This document shows positions 1-12,200 of a DNA stretch of 35,131 nt, in pieces. The stretch covers positions 1 to 35,131 of the forward strand of contig QAXH01005340.1 of assembly GCA_004335635.1 (NCBI GenBank). The letters run 5' to 3'. Below the pieces are notes generated by a model that did not search any database, had not been told where the DNA came from, and saw nothing but the letters and a program-made list of their open reading frames with translations. The position numbers and the translations under genes were made by a program. The number at the start of each line of letters is the position of its first letter. The first letter of the stretch is position 1. This stretch comes from Chloromonas sp. AAM2 (taxonomy: Eukaryota > Chlorophyta > Chlorophyceae > Chlamydomonadales > Chlamydomonadaceae).

Positions 1-1042
1 TGCGAATGCTGGAACTGCCTGTCAGTTGCAGTGTTCTGCCCAAAGTAGACCCTTAAATGATGTCAGAACGCTTTTGATGATTTGAACTGATTGCCGATTT
101 GCTGATGGAGCGCTGAGAATTTTGCCCCGTGAGGTGCCCGCCACAAGGGACTCACCAGCCCTTGCAGACTCGATGACATTCCTCTTGATATGTGTGTAGC
201 AATTGATTCAATGTTTGCAGCACAAGTCTGTTTTTTGCAGTATAACATTGGGACGTGGTTCCTGGTGTGCTCTCTCTGCTTGTAAACTCCTAAACCCATC
301 ATGGTGTGCCGCGCTCTCCATCCATCGTAAAGTGCGCCGCGATTATGGTGCACTCTCTTGGTGCCTCATGACTTGTATTCGCTGGTCATGGCATGCAAGC
401 TGTAGGTAATCATCAAGAGTCCGCCTTGTCCAATGTCATCTCCTGGAGATAGCACGTGCATGCACCGTCGCTTGTGTCCTGGTGGCTGTTAGCAAGGTAC
501 AGCTCAGATGAGCGGTCTTGAGTCCGTCCCTGGATAGCACGGGGTGGGGCCAGGCCAGTAGCCTATGCATGCGGCGCTCCTGCAAATGCGACGAGCGGGA
601 AAGGTACTGGTTGCACTGGTACTAGCAGTGCCAGAAGCAGAATCTGCATTCGTTGCACGGCACATGCAACCAGGATCCGTGCTCTTTGCTTGCCTTCAAA
701 GTTGCAGGACCCTGAAAACCACTTATTACGTAGTAGCAACAGCACGGTAAAAGGAAGAAAACGGCAGATAACATCGCATCCCAGCATCCTTGCTCATGTT
801 TAAGCAATTGTTATCAGGCTCTACACCATTTCGGTTTGGCCGGGTGAGGTAGGGCTTAACTTGTGCAGTTGCCGCCACTTTGGTAATGACATGGCGGTTT
901 GTCTGTGGTGATAGTGCCCCCAGTGATCACAAACCCAGTTGACATCGCTGAAGTGACCACACAAGCGTGAGGCCATGTACGCAGCATACGAGTGAGCTAC
1001 CATGGTGAAGGCTTCACGATCCTGGCCATGATGTTCCATTGT
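1..1042. other. Region without a recognised gene, downstream of the YqaJ gene
   Basis: I see no reading frame here with recognisable protein similarity, splice structure or coding character. Only short open frames occur on both strands. The part nearest 1042 should hold the 3' untranslated region of the minus-strand YqaJ gene, whose stop codon is at 1043-1045. No clear algal TGTAA polyadenylation signal is visible on the minus strand. Confidence 0.5.
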
Positions 1043-4000
1043 TCATGTCAGTGATCCATTGCTGTGCGGCTGTGTTGAGCGACTGGATCCGCACATCAGC
1101 ATGCATGCCCCAGCTGACCTGGCTAAGCGCGCGCTGTTATCCATCAGGGACTGGTGGCCCACATCCGCATGCAGGGCGTTGGCAGGGGGCGTACGGCCGG
1201 GCAGCACAAAGCTGAGGTAAACCCTGCACCAAAAAGAAGGGACAACAACAACGCACATCACCTGTACGTTCTGTTGCGGGCGCTTTTACACCGGTTCCTG
1301 TGCCGTTACTCTGAGATGCCTGTTCCAAGACTGGTACTGTAATGACACGCTTCTGCTGCTCGCTTCATGATCATGTAGCTGTTTGGCCTTCTCAACAAGT
1401 ACCCTGATTTCGTAGACATGTCATGGTTTACCAGAGACCTCCAAGAGGGCAGGCCCAACCGCTATCCTTGACAGCTACGAAGATATGTGGGAAGTCGTCA
1501 ATGTTGAAAGCTGTGATGGCCGCCAGGCAGCTGTGTTCGCCAGGCACCTGTGGCATGGCCTGACAGAGAGGCACTGGTCCTGATCACACACCCTCTCTGA
1601 GTCCTGATCACACGACTCTTGACAAAACATGGACAACAGTTAGCGCACCGTTAATTGCTGCAGAGCTGCTGCAACATCCTCACACACACCCGATCCCACC
1701 ATCCGCTCCGGCTGTACCTGCTTATTGTCCTGAGCATGCGTGACCTGCTTATTGTCCTGAGCATGCGTGTGCAGTACTCGTCGGCTGTACCTGCTTATTG
1801 TCCTGAGCATGCGCGTGCAGTACTCGTCATCCCTCCACATGCGCCATGCCCTGATGCCACCCTTAACGCTGCGTGACACCAGCAGCGCCGAGCGGCAGCC
1901 AGTGGTGAGCATGTGCAGCTGCAGCTGCGGCACCCAGTGGGGCGGGACGCGCTCCCGCGGCCCCCGGTCGCTCACACACCACTCAACCTGCAGTCAACGG
2001 CATTCCAGTTGGAGCAGTTGGAGCAGTGCCTCCAGACCCAGATGCATGACAACATGCCGTGGTCAATCATAGAATGGCTGCAAATGCCTTCACACAGACT
2101 GTTAGACATTTGCATCCATGACAACTCATCCCCCACGATTGTTTTTCTGGACCCCTGCATGGGGGTTGGGCTTAACCACCCGGCTTCCTCACTTACGCTG
2201 ACCGGCGTCCCCTTTCTTTCTTTCTGGACCCCAATGAGTAGCCCAGCTGGTAGTGGGGTGCTACACTGACATACTTGCACCAGCCTTGCGTTTAGCTACC
2301 CAGACTGACAGTTTAAGCCCATTCCTCACCTTCATGCGGCCACGCGCCCCTGACTTGCGTGTGCGTTGCTTGAAGGGACACGTGTTCTTGATTTCCACCA
2401 CCTCTGTGTACACCGCCCCTCCGCTGCATGTGGGACACCGGGTGCTGCCTTGCTGACCTAGCTTCCCGTTTGCTTGCTGCTCCTGCTGCTGATGTGGCTG
2501 CTGGCCGCACGCCCTGACCTGCTGATGCGCATCAGTAGGTGGCAGGAGGACAAAGGGCGCACCACCAGCCAGTAACTGCACAGACAGAGCGCCCGACTGC
2601 ACCTTTCTCTGTATGGGAGAATACTGGTCACTGTCTGTTGCAGCCACAGGGCCCAGCTGAGCAGCCGCAGGCAGCACTCCATTGCAGTGATGGTTACAGG
2701 CTGCCTCACCAATCCCCTGCTCCTGGATGCCTTGGCTCATGTCGCAGCATCGGCTTGTGCTGTTGGCTTCTAACTCTGCAGTGCTTGCTACCACACATTG
2801 GCAGCCTACCACGGTGTCTGCGTCACTACACTCGACAATGCTGCCTCCCGTGCTGCTGTCACCTTCATCAACAATCCCATCAGCACCATAACCTGCCCCG
2901 TCAGCACTGCTGCCATCATCGCTGACAGCACCATCACCTGCTTGCTGTGCACCGCCACCGCCTAAGAGTAACACATGCTGTTCGACAAGCTGTTCCAGCT
3001 GCCGCTGGCATGTGTGCTTGAGCTGTCTCAAGCAGACGGGGTCCGACCAGCGACCCGTGGTGCCGCTAGCCTCTGGACTGCCGGGGACAGCACCACACGT
3101 GCATGACTCGCCATGCGGCATAGGTATGCACCTTGCATGATGGCATGAACCCGCAGCACATGCAGCCAGGCTGGTCTGTAGCTGAGCCAAGGCACAAGGC
3201 TGCCTCGACCCTTGCTGCCATGTACCATGGGGGTCATTGTCATGCAGTTGAGAGCAGCAGGCTGTGCAGACCAGGGGGTGGCAGGCCAGGGCGTCGGGTG
3301 AGGCGGCCAGTGGGGGCAGGCTGCCGGGTGGGAAACCCCAATGCGCTGGCAGTTGGTGTGGCTGCAGCACACACAGGCCCACCTGTGGCAACAGCAACCA
3401 CACGCTGCGCCACATACTTGTTTCATCGCTGTTGCCGAATGTCTTGTGCAAGAGACTGGGCTCCAGCTTGTTTGCTATATGGTGCAGTAGGTCAGTATGG
3501 GCATAGCGGGCCCTTGCCGATACACAGCCCTGGATGCCTTGCTGCAGCATGGTGCCAACGCAACACGTGCCATGCCATGCCGTCCAGATCAAATATCTCA
3601 CTCACCTCATGCAGTGTGGCGCGCGGCATGATGCACGCCAGGCCGTACAGCGCGGCGCCCTCCTGCACCGTGCCCCATGTCAGGCGCACGCAGTCCAAGC
3701 CGTCACGAGCGGCCTGCATGGAGCGGGGGGCGCCGGCATGTGCGTGCGTTGGAGCATGGGCGCCAACTGTGTACCGACTGTGTCCATGCGCAGAAGCCAC
3801 TGGCTCTCAATGTGCTGCCTGTTGAGGATGTGGAGTTCGCAGACCCCCTGGCCTTTAACACATGCCTTTGCTTCCCCTTCTTGTCCCCTGCCGGAGTGTT
3901 CCCTGTGAGTGGTTGTCCTGCCCACCTTGATGCAGGTCAGCAGCAGCTCATGCGCAGTGCGGCCCTCCCAAGACCCCGCAGGCCGGGCCGGAGCCAGCGG

Positions 4001-4796
4001 ACGAGGCACGTACAGCCCTCCTTCATTGCCTAAGGCGTGGCTGTTGCTTGATGAACAGCATGCATCCCTGATGCAACTGGACATGGCTGAGGCGCCTTGC
4101 TGGCCCACAGACTTCCCATCAGCCTGCTCCAATGCATTGACCCGCAATAGGGCAGCTTGGAGTTCCTCAGGCGCATACAGTGGTGCGTGCATTGTGTTGT
4201 CAGGGGCAGCCCCGCCTGCGTCAGGGCCTGATGCTGCGCTGCCTTCCTGCATGCTGGTGTGTAAGGGCAGCCTCAGGTGCTGTACTGCTGCAACCATGTG
4301 CACATGGCCCGCCTGCCCACCACAGCCCATGCGCCGTGCGACGCTCTCCTCCTTCATCCCAAGGACGGCTGCCAGAATACCTGTGCTGAGCACCCCAGCA
4401 TGGGCAGCACGCCACTGGTCCGTGCCTTGTTGCTGAAACCTGTTGCAGTGGTCAAGTTGGCAGGCACAGGCAGCTGGGGGTTACTGCAGTAATTGCATCA
4501 CCACGGGCCCGTGATGGGCTGAGGGCAGACTCATGGCAATTATGAACCTTTAGAACTTGATTTCATGTACGATTCAGGCGTGGTGTCATCTACCTGAGGC
4601 CCATGGGTCCTGGCCAGTGAGGCGATGCATTTTCATGTGAGCTTGGCAGTCCCACAAACGAGGGCCACTGCCTCAAGGTGTCCAGGTCCACTGCTGTCAG
4701 GTACAGGTTTGGCACCTCGGGCTCACGGGCTGCGTCCGGCACGTCACTAACAACGACCGAAGGTGGCTTCTTATTCTTTCTCTTCTTGCGTGCCAT
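1043..4796 (-). CDS. YqaJ-type (PD-(D/E)XK nuclease fold) domain protein, 6 exons, about 751 aa
   Basis: Exons, in order of translation: 4796-4594, 4439-3926, 3713-3606, 3382-2330, 1987-1791, 1223-1043. All introns are GT..AG, the phases match, and the sum is 2,256 nt. The start is an ATG followed by a strongly basic N-terminus (MARKKRKNKKPP), which resembles a nuclear localisation signal. YqaJ landmarks appear in order: DQWRAAHAGVLSTGILAAVLG (the conserved W..R.G..T.S..AA.LG entry motif); LTWGTVQEGAALYGL; LPPLAASPDAL with the acidic residue D305; VVEIKNTCPF with the E605-x-K607 pair; then SDRGPRERVPPHWVPQLQLHML and SALLVSRS. The family includes phage recombination exonucleases (lambda-exonuclease fold), and nuclear copies are known in green algae. 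About 300 residues separate D305 from E605, which is an unusually long low-complexity insert rich in H, C, Q, G and D. I infer a DNA-end-processing fold; activity and substrate are unknown. The domain assignment is strong; the last exon is supported by phase and by a short match (PGRTPPAN then LARSA). Confidence 0.83.
1710..1826. repeat. Tandem duplication carrying three copies of a splice donor
   Basis: A 24-bp core beginning CCTGCTTATTGTCC and ending GAGCATGCG occurs at 1717, 1744 and 1790, with spacings of 27 and 46 bp. On the minus strand each copy carries AAGCAG followed by GT, so the donor of intron 5 of the YqaJ gene is present three times: exon ends at 1791, 1745 or 1718. Only the first keeps the reading frame into the last exon. 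Confidence 0.85.
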
Positions 4797-6274
4797 AATG
4801 TCTGTGTCGCACTGCAGACAATTCCTGGAACGGACGCCCCGCCGGACGCCAAAGATGGGCGGTTATGATGGCAGTGGTGGGCGTGACAGTCAGTGATGAG
4901 GAGCGAGCTGAGAAGGATGAGACATGACAGGAAGAGAAAGTGATAGTTGTTGGTTGCGCCAGTTTTGCATGTTTCAAAACAATTGCAGGCTCCTTAAAGC
5001 AATGGCTCCAGCTGTGCGCATGCTGCATACTATGAGTAATCAGCAATAGCTTCTATTGCCACTGACTGGACCAGGGGTTCAGCATCGCCATATGCAGGGG
5101 TTCAGCATCGCCATATGCAGGGTTGGCTAGGGTACGGCAAGGGTAGGGTAGGGACTGAGGCATAACACGGTGGGAACCTGCCTGGCTTCTTGGGACGTGC
5201 TAGTGGCCTAGCCCTCTTATTTTGAGGGAGCTGTTCACAACTTGAGTAACAGAGGGTCAGAGGGTCTGGTCTTGAAACAGAGGCACCTGGCCAGACCCAA
5301 CGAAGGGTGGTACACTGTCGCTGCAACTGCATGTGATTGCCACAGTTTGGTTTTGTGACAGAGGCCTAGCAGACGGCAGGCCAATGACGGGTGGACTTAC
5401 TGCAAAATTACTGAATTACCGCGAATTTACTCTGTGTTGGTGTTGTACTGTATGGTCATCCTGAACTCTCTCACTGGGAAGTGGTCGCTGGGAAACTCAA
5501 GAGGCTGTGGTCACAGTGCTTTTTGATGCGACCAGCCGGTAATCACACTGCTAGGAAGTAGGAAGGTCGGAACCAACAGACGCGCCCGACGACGTATGGG
5601 ATGGAAGGTACATGGGTGTCCGCAAGGACATCCAAACCGACAGACCCACCATGGGGCGAGAGTCCCCTTATCAACATGACAGTCAGCTGCTGTTTGGCCC
5701 CAGTCCTTTCAGGCTGAGGAGAGCTGAGATGTCTCGGGAGACTACCAAAGCTCGCTTCTCTTGTCAGGCCACCTTCTTCAATGCAAAAGAAACAGAGGTC
5801 CAGACTGCTGTGTCACATTAAGTAATCATCAAAACAGGTCCATCTTGTGTGCTCAGCTCAGCCCATCCTATCCCAGTTCAGTCCAATCAAACGTGTATGC
5901 ATGTACCATATACGTCAGCATGCGCAAACAGGTCGACAACGATCAACCAGTGCAATGTTGACAAACAAAAGTCCCGTCATCTCAACGTGACATAAGCAGT
6001 GCAAAACGGATATTCATTTCACTGTGCATTGCTGTGAGGAACGCCACACAACCCAATCAACGTATACATGCCTTCCTGACGTGCATGTTGTCACACTTCT
6101 GCAGTGCTTGAACACCTCTTGCCACAACTATTGCTATGAATCAACTGTCCCTCTCAATCTACAACCTTGCAAGACATGCAAGCACGAATTGCGTGCATGT
6201 CGTCAGAAGATTGAGCTGCTATCCTTGATATCCAATCTGAAGAATACATATGACCTGAGCCGGCTCTGAGCCAG
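4797..6274. other. Intergenic region between the OPR-like gene and the YqaJ gene
   Basis: About 1.5 kb between the minus-strand OPR stop (6275) and the YqaJ start codon (4796). It should contain the 3' untranslated region of the first gene and the promoter of the second. I see no coding exon in it. The only clear structure is a 23-bp tandem duplication at 5072-5117. Confidence 0.5.
5072..5117. repeat. Two perfect tandem copies of a 23-bp unit
   Basis: The unit starts CAGGGGTTCAGC and ends CGCCATATG. It is present at 5072-5094 and 5095-5117 without mismatches and lies about 275-320 bp upstream of the YqaJ start codon. It looks like a recent slippage duplication; no function can be assigned. 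Confidence 0.9.
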
Positions 6275-9200
6275 CTAGCGGCCACACAAACGCGATCTCT
6301 GTCGGTAACGATTTGACAGGAGACGCACCGGCACTCTGAGCCTGACTTGCACCGGCCCCCGCCGCCCCGCACCCCCTGCCGCCGTCTGCCGGTCGAGGGC
6401 CACACGCTCCCGCAGCCGCTGCCAGGCCCAGGTCAAACGCATCTGCAAGGGGTGCAGTGCAGGATATGCTTTTAACCGCCTCTACCAACCAACTTATTAT
6501 AATTCATTACATCACCTTAACTAGTCCAGGCACCAAGTGGCTCAACACCGTCAGGCCATGTGGACTATCCTCAAAACCAGCAACCAATGCACCAAGCGGC
6601 TTAACACCGATCAAGCGGCCATGCCATGCCATGCCAAGGGTGTGCATTGCGCTGACCTGAGGCTGCAGGCCTATGCCCACAGGCTGTGCGCTGACGGCGG
6701 CCTGGAAGGCGCGCAGCCATGCGGGGGTCAGGGGCGGCCCCAGCAGCGCGGCGCCCACCGCTAGTAGCGTCAGCTCGTGCGCATCGCACTCCCCCAGGAC
6801 CGGCCGCACAGCGCGCACAGCACTGCACCACATGTACACGTGCGAGCAACACAATCATTAAACAGTGATCATGTGATGCACGGGGTGAAGCAAAGTGAAG
6901 CTGTTCGGCCAGCTGCGCAGCCGCACCACCAAAATACTTGTGACCTGACGCGCACCAGCTGTATGCAACACACTCCAGTCATTCCCATACACCCCACTTC
7001 AGGGACCAGTCAAGGGACATTCCAGACAATGTGTCAACGGGCATGAAGTGTATCACTTGCGCCAAATGGTTTGCTTGCCACGTGGTTATTGGGGTGGTTT
7101 TGCCCCACCTGATTAGCCATGGCAGTGAGGGCCGTTTCCTGAGGGTGGCCGCTGCCCACATAAGACGCGGCACACAGAACGCAATGTCCCGCCTGACACT
7201 GTTCGCCTGCGGCCTGCGGGCCAGGCTGACTGATAGTGCGCGCATGCGCTGGTGAGTCATACCGTACATGGAGGCGAGCCATGCAGGGTGCGGCCCGTAG
7301 GTGAGAGCGGCCAGACTGTAAAGGGTGGTGGCCAGGGGACGCAGGCGGCAGCTGCAGGCCAGCAATGGTACCGCACAGGTTCAGCCCCATTTCTTTGAGA
7401 ACACTGGAAAGCAATAGGATTGAATTTGCAACACAGTGCTGCCTCTGGTGTACATGTGCCCTGTGTGACAGTCGGCAAACCAGAGCCATTGAGGGTGTTG
7501 GCGCACAACTAATCTTGCCTTGTGCTCATCAAGCTGGAGTCACCGGTGCTTTTTGGCATAAACTGAGACATCTACCTGGGTGCCATGCCTGCTGCACGTG
7601 CATGTCGCAGCACAGTGTGAAGAAAGGCGGTTCTTGGGCGGTACTCAAGCTTGGCCAGTGCCCACAGCGCCCCCGCGAGGTCCTCACACCCTACGACCAC
7701 ATGACAAGAGGGAGCTAGTCAGCGTCCAGCCTTGACTGCCATGCTTAGAAGAACTCACAGTGACAGCACAAGCTACGTGGCCGTCTAGTATACTGCAGGC
7801 CGTCTAGTATACTGCAGGCCGTCTAGTATACTGCAGGTCACCCCATGGACACTTGCATGTCCACATGTCATGAGCATCCCACACCCTGGAAGGCACCCAG
7901 GTCGCCAAGCCTTTTTGTCGATAGTCAACACTCTACTAAGGTGAAACTCGCAGCTCAGCCTGTGCATATGCCTGGCCAGCGCGTCACCAGTAGTCAGTGG
8001 ACGACTAGGCCAGTCGGTCCAACTCACGTGTGCCTTTGACCTGCGCGGCCAGCGCTGTGCAGCAGTCCTCCAGCAGGGGTGCACCGGGCTTCCACGAGGC
8101 GCAAGTGTGGTCGTGTGTGACGGCGGGCGCAGTGGACAGGTGCGCCAGGGCCCACAGCACACGTGCAGCACCCGCGCCGGTCAGTTGCCGCGCCTGTAGT
8201 CAGCAGCAAGGCAGTGGAACGTTTGGGCATAGCATTTGCTTGCAACAGTGCAACCAAACCTGTGCAGCACCACGTACGAGTGCTGCTGCTGTTGGTGCTG
8301 CTCGAAATGTCAATTGGACTACAACCAATATGGATACAAATGCACACCGTCGTCTTGAACTCACCCTGAGCAGACGTGCAATATGCTGTAGCAAGTGGGC
8401 TGCTGCCTCCCCGCCCACCCGCACACGCAGACGCGCCAGCGCCTGAGCACAGCGCACCGTATCCCCGGCGCCCGCGCCCCGGAGGGCCACCAGCACACCC
8501 CGCAGCAGCAGTGCACCGGTAGCGGGAGCGGGCCGCAGGTGTAGGTGGGCTAGCTCGTTGCACACAGCCAGCAGCAGGCTGCCATGCAAGGGACTGCGCC
8601 CAGAGACAGGCATCTGCGGCCTGCTTAGCCCAATGCGGTTTTGCTGCGTGCTAGCCACCCCTGCGCCCAAGCCTGGGTTGAGTTTTGCTGCAGGCTGCAG
8701 TAAAGCGTGGGTGCGGCGCAATAGCTGTGTGCGCAATGGCTGGTTGGTGCGAATGTGCCAGCACGTCAGCAGCCGCAGGAGGGCAAGCAGGGCATGGGGA
8801 GGGGCGGATGCCAGCCCTGATGCCAGTGCTACCAGCAATGCCTGGGGAAACAGCGGCTTAGGATGCGATGCTTGTGCGGCTAATGCTTGTGTAGCAACCA
8901 ATAAGCTTGTGAAGGAGACCTGACTGGCTAGCAATGCGGGCTGCTGCTGATTGGTCGGCTGGGCTGTTTCAGGCCTAACAACAGACGTGTTGTTGGCTAG
9001 GCTGACTGTGGCTACTGCAGTGGTGGGTGCAATGCGTTGCTGTAGCTCGGAGAGCAGCAAGCCCTGGCATCGCCTGAACAGCAGGTGTGTGTTTGGCAGT
9101 GCTTGATGCTCGCTGCTGCTGTGCTGGCTACTAGCCCGCTGCGGCCTGTGGGTGCCACCCATCAGCACACCACCGGCCCACAGCATTGAGCACAGCTCAT

Positions 9201-12200
9201 CCATCGGCTGCTGGGAGACAACAAGCACCAGCTGCGATGCGACTGCTTCACACCACACTGGCACCTGCATCCTGGCCTGCTGGGCTGGTAGCGCTTGGGG
9301 ACGATCCGTTTGCCCGTGCCTTGTGCTGCGTCCACGCCGGCTGCTTGACCGGATGCTATCTGCCGAACACCTGGCTGCCGCCCACAGCAGCTGTCTCAGC
9401 AGCCCTGCATGCGACTGCCGGCTGGAACTGGTCCTGGGCAGGCGCTGGAGCAGTGAGGCCAGCTGCTGATCCAGCTGACTGGTGCAGGCGGCTGGTAAGT
9501 CAAGCCTGAGCTGGGCACTTGCCCAGGCCAGATGGCAGCAGTCCTGCAGAGTCAGGCTAGGCCAGCTGCCAGTCAAGCTGTCCGCCATCAGAGCACTGCA
9601 CACGTCCTCCTCTAACGCCTGCAATCAAATCCACAGAGAAAAAACCCAGGTCAAAAAGTGGAATGTACAGCTCAGCTTGGCATGCAAAGTAGGTGTGAGA
9701 CGTCCATTCAACATGTGCAGTTGAGGCGGGCGCACTTGCAACCTTAGTCCTCTTGAAATGAGAATCGACCCCTGCCACAAAGACATGGAACATATATCCC
9801 AGCCCATCAACCCGGTTAACTCTGACAGGCAGCTCACCTGATCCATCCTCCACCGCAGCCATGCCAGGCTGTACAGCAGCTGACACAACTCTGACAGCGC
9901 CAAGCCAGGCAGCAGCAACTTGACTCTGGCAAATATGGGCTCAGCCCACGCAACAGCTGCACCTGCATATCCCTTGGCTCCGTCTGGCGAGAATGTGGAC
10001 TGCTTGTCTGGCCCCAGTACAGAGAGAGAGAGGGCGTCGGCTGACCAGTGAACAGACCCCGTGCTGTTTGCACTAGCCGCTGCTGTGGTAGGGTGCAAAA
10101 GCTGTCGTTGTGAGGTTACCTGAAGCCCTGATCGGGACTTCAATGCCTCTAGCAGCTGTAGCAGCTGTTGGCCTGTGGTCACACTGCCAATCAGCGGCTC
10201 GAGCTGTTCTGTTGCTGCTCCTGCTGCTTGTGAGCTGCCTGGAGGGCCAGGCAAGCGTGAAGGAAGCACAGGAGGATACATGGCACTGTCTGCACCCGCC
10301 ACTCCTGTCAGCATTGCATGCCGCAACAGGTTCATGAGCCTCTCAGCTGCAGGCGGCATAGCCTGAGGGTTCATGTGCGCCAGGCGTTCCGTTGGAACCG
10401 ACCCCGGCTGCTGTTGCTGATGCCCTGGCTTATGTGCAGTAAGCAGCATCAGCGCATGAAGCATTCCAGCACACGCCACCTGGTCAGCTACCGCAGTGTG
10501 CAACGAGTGCTGCAGCTGATGGTGCATGACGTCGTACAGTGCGGGCTCTGGAGCCAGTCTCAAAGCCACATGTGCTTGCAGTAGACATGCCATTGAGCCT
10601 GGCAATCCACCAGGGAGATGAGACACCTCCGTTTGTCCGCCTTGGTGTGCTGTTACCAGCCTGTTTGACACGTTTGATACAACTTTCCGAACTTCCAACC
10701 AGCCCTCGCCTGCCAGTTGCCTGCCTTGTGCCGTTGAGATGTGCAGTGGAGCCAACACATCCGCTGACAGCAGGCGCCCGCCACGTCTGCACATGACCAG
10801 GATAGGCACAGGGCTGCAAGCTGCCTGCTTGCCTGTGCTGGCAGCATCTGCTTGGCTGCACAGAGGAGTGTCTGTGGAGGGTGCTTGCCGTTGCTGAGCC
10901 CGCAGGGGTGGCGGGTGCAACACAACATGGCTGCTTGACTGAGCCTGTGTTGGTGCCCGCCTGCCGTCACTGATAGGAGCAGCGACAGTAGAGCTGCTTG
11001 TTGGGGGGCTGCTGTGACTGCCATGTTCCACTGGTTCAGCAGGTGCTGACTGTGCCAAACTAGTCATGCGGTTTGCCGCATGCTGCAAGCCAATGAGGGC
11101 AGGAACGCCATGCAGCATACGCAGCTGCTCTGTTGTCAACCCGTTATCCTGCTGCTCAAGCTCTGCTCTGCTTTGTGTCAGCATCTGGCTATTCACCGCC
11201 TGGCTCCAGGCCAGCACCAGCTGGTCGGTCACATGCACCACGTGCTGGCTGCCCACACTAGCTGTCTGCAGTTCTGGACATGGGTGCACAGGTTTTGCTG
11301 CGTCGCAGCTGGCATCTGACTCGTTCATTCTTTTGCGCCCTCCCGCAGCTGCTCTACCCAATGTGCCAGGTGCTGAGGCGCCTGCTGGCTGCGGTTCACT
11401 TAGGAAATCACCCAGCTGCTTCGCCATAGCAGCAAGCCCTTCTGCCAAGTCAGCCAGCTTCTGAGGAGATAGTGAGTTGACTGCATGGGGTGTGTGCTGG
11501 GCCGGGGCAGGGCCACCAGCAGGGGCAGCTCCATGTGCGTGGCCGGCAACTGTAGCTAGGCCAGCTGCAGCAGCAGTAGTGGCAGCTGAAAGGAAAGTGC
11601 TCCACAGGTGGATGGCGGATGTGCTGCTACCGGTTGGCTGGCTGGAAGGATCCTGCTGACCTGCTTGGCTCGTGTTGGGGTCGGTGGCAGATAGAACTCT
11701 ACCACAGCCCAGTAGTAGCTGGCTGAGCAGTTGGGGACTTAGCTGATGGAGACGTGGCCTGCATACATGGGAAGCACTCAGTAGGTGATGGTGTGAGAGG
11801 CATGTGCCATGCCTGGCACCTTGCCGCTACAGCAGATCTGTTTGCAATCTGCCATGACCGTGTGACCAGTTGGCATGGAAAAAAAGAAGATAGTTGCATA
11901 TCACACACTGTAAGGACGTCTGCGCAGTACCACCTTTGACTTTGCGCGCCTTTAGCCTCAATAATTTCATGTCCACGGCCTTGATAATTCCTGAACCTTT
12001 CCTGTTCCTTGGATAGCTATTTGCACTGCCTCTGCCCCAGCCAAACAAGACTTGCCAATCCATCATCAGGTATGTTGGCGCCTTACCTCAAGGCAGCCAG
12101 AGCCCTGGCAGACCATGCTGCATCCGCATGCCACCCGAGCCGCCCCAGGCTGCTCAACAGCGCTGCATGGTCCGTTGCGCTCACTGACTCCATGCCCAGC

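Noticed and set aside
1640..1790. YqaJ C-terminus read straight through the duplication to the stop at 1640
   Set aside because: The sequence after the first copy is frame-shifted repeat translation, whereas splicing at 1791 to 1223 restores phase and a family-like ending.
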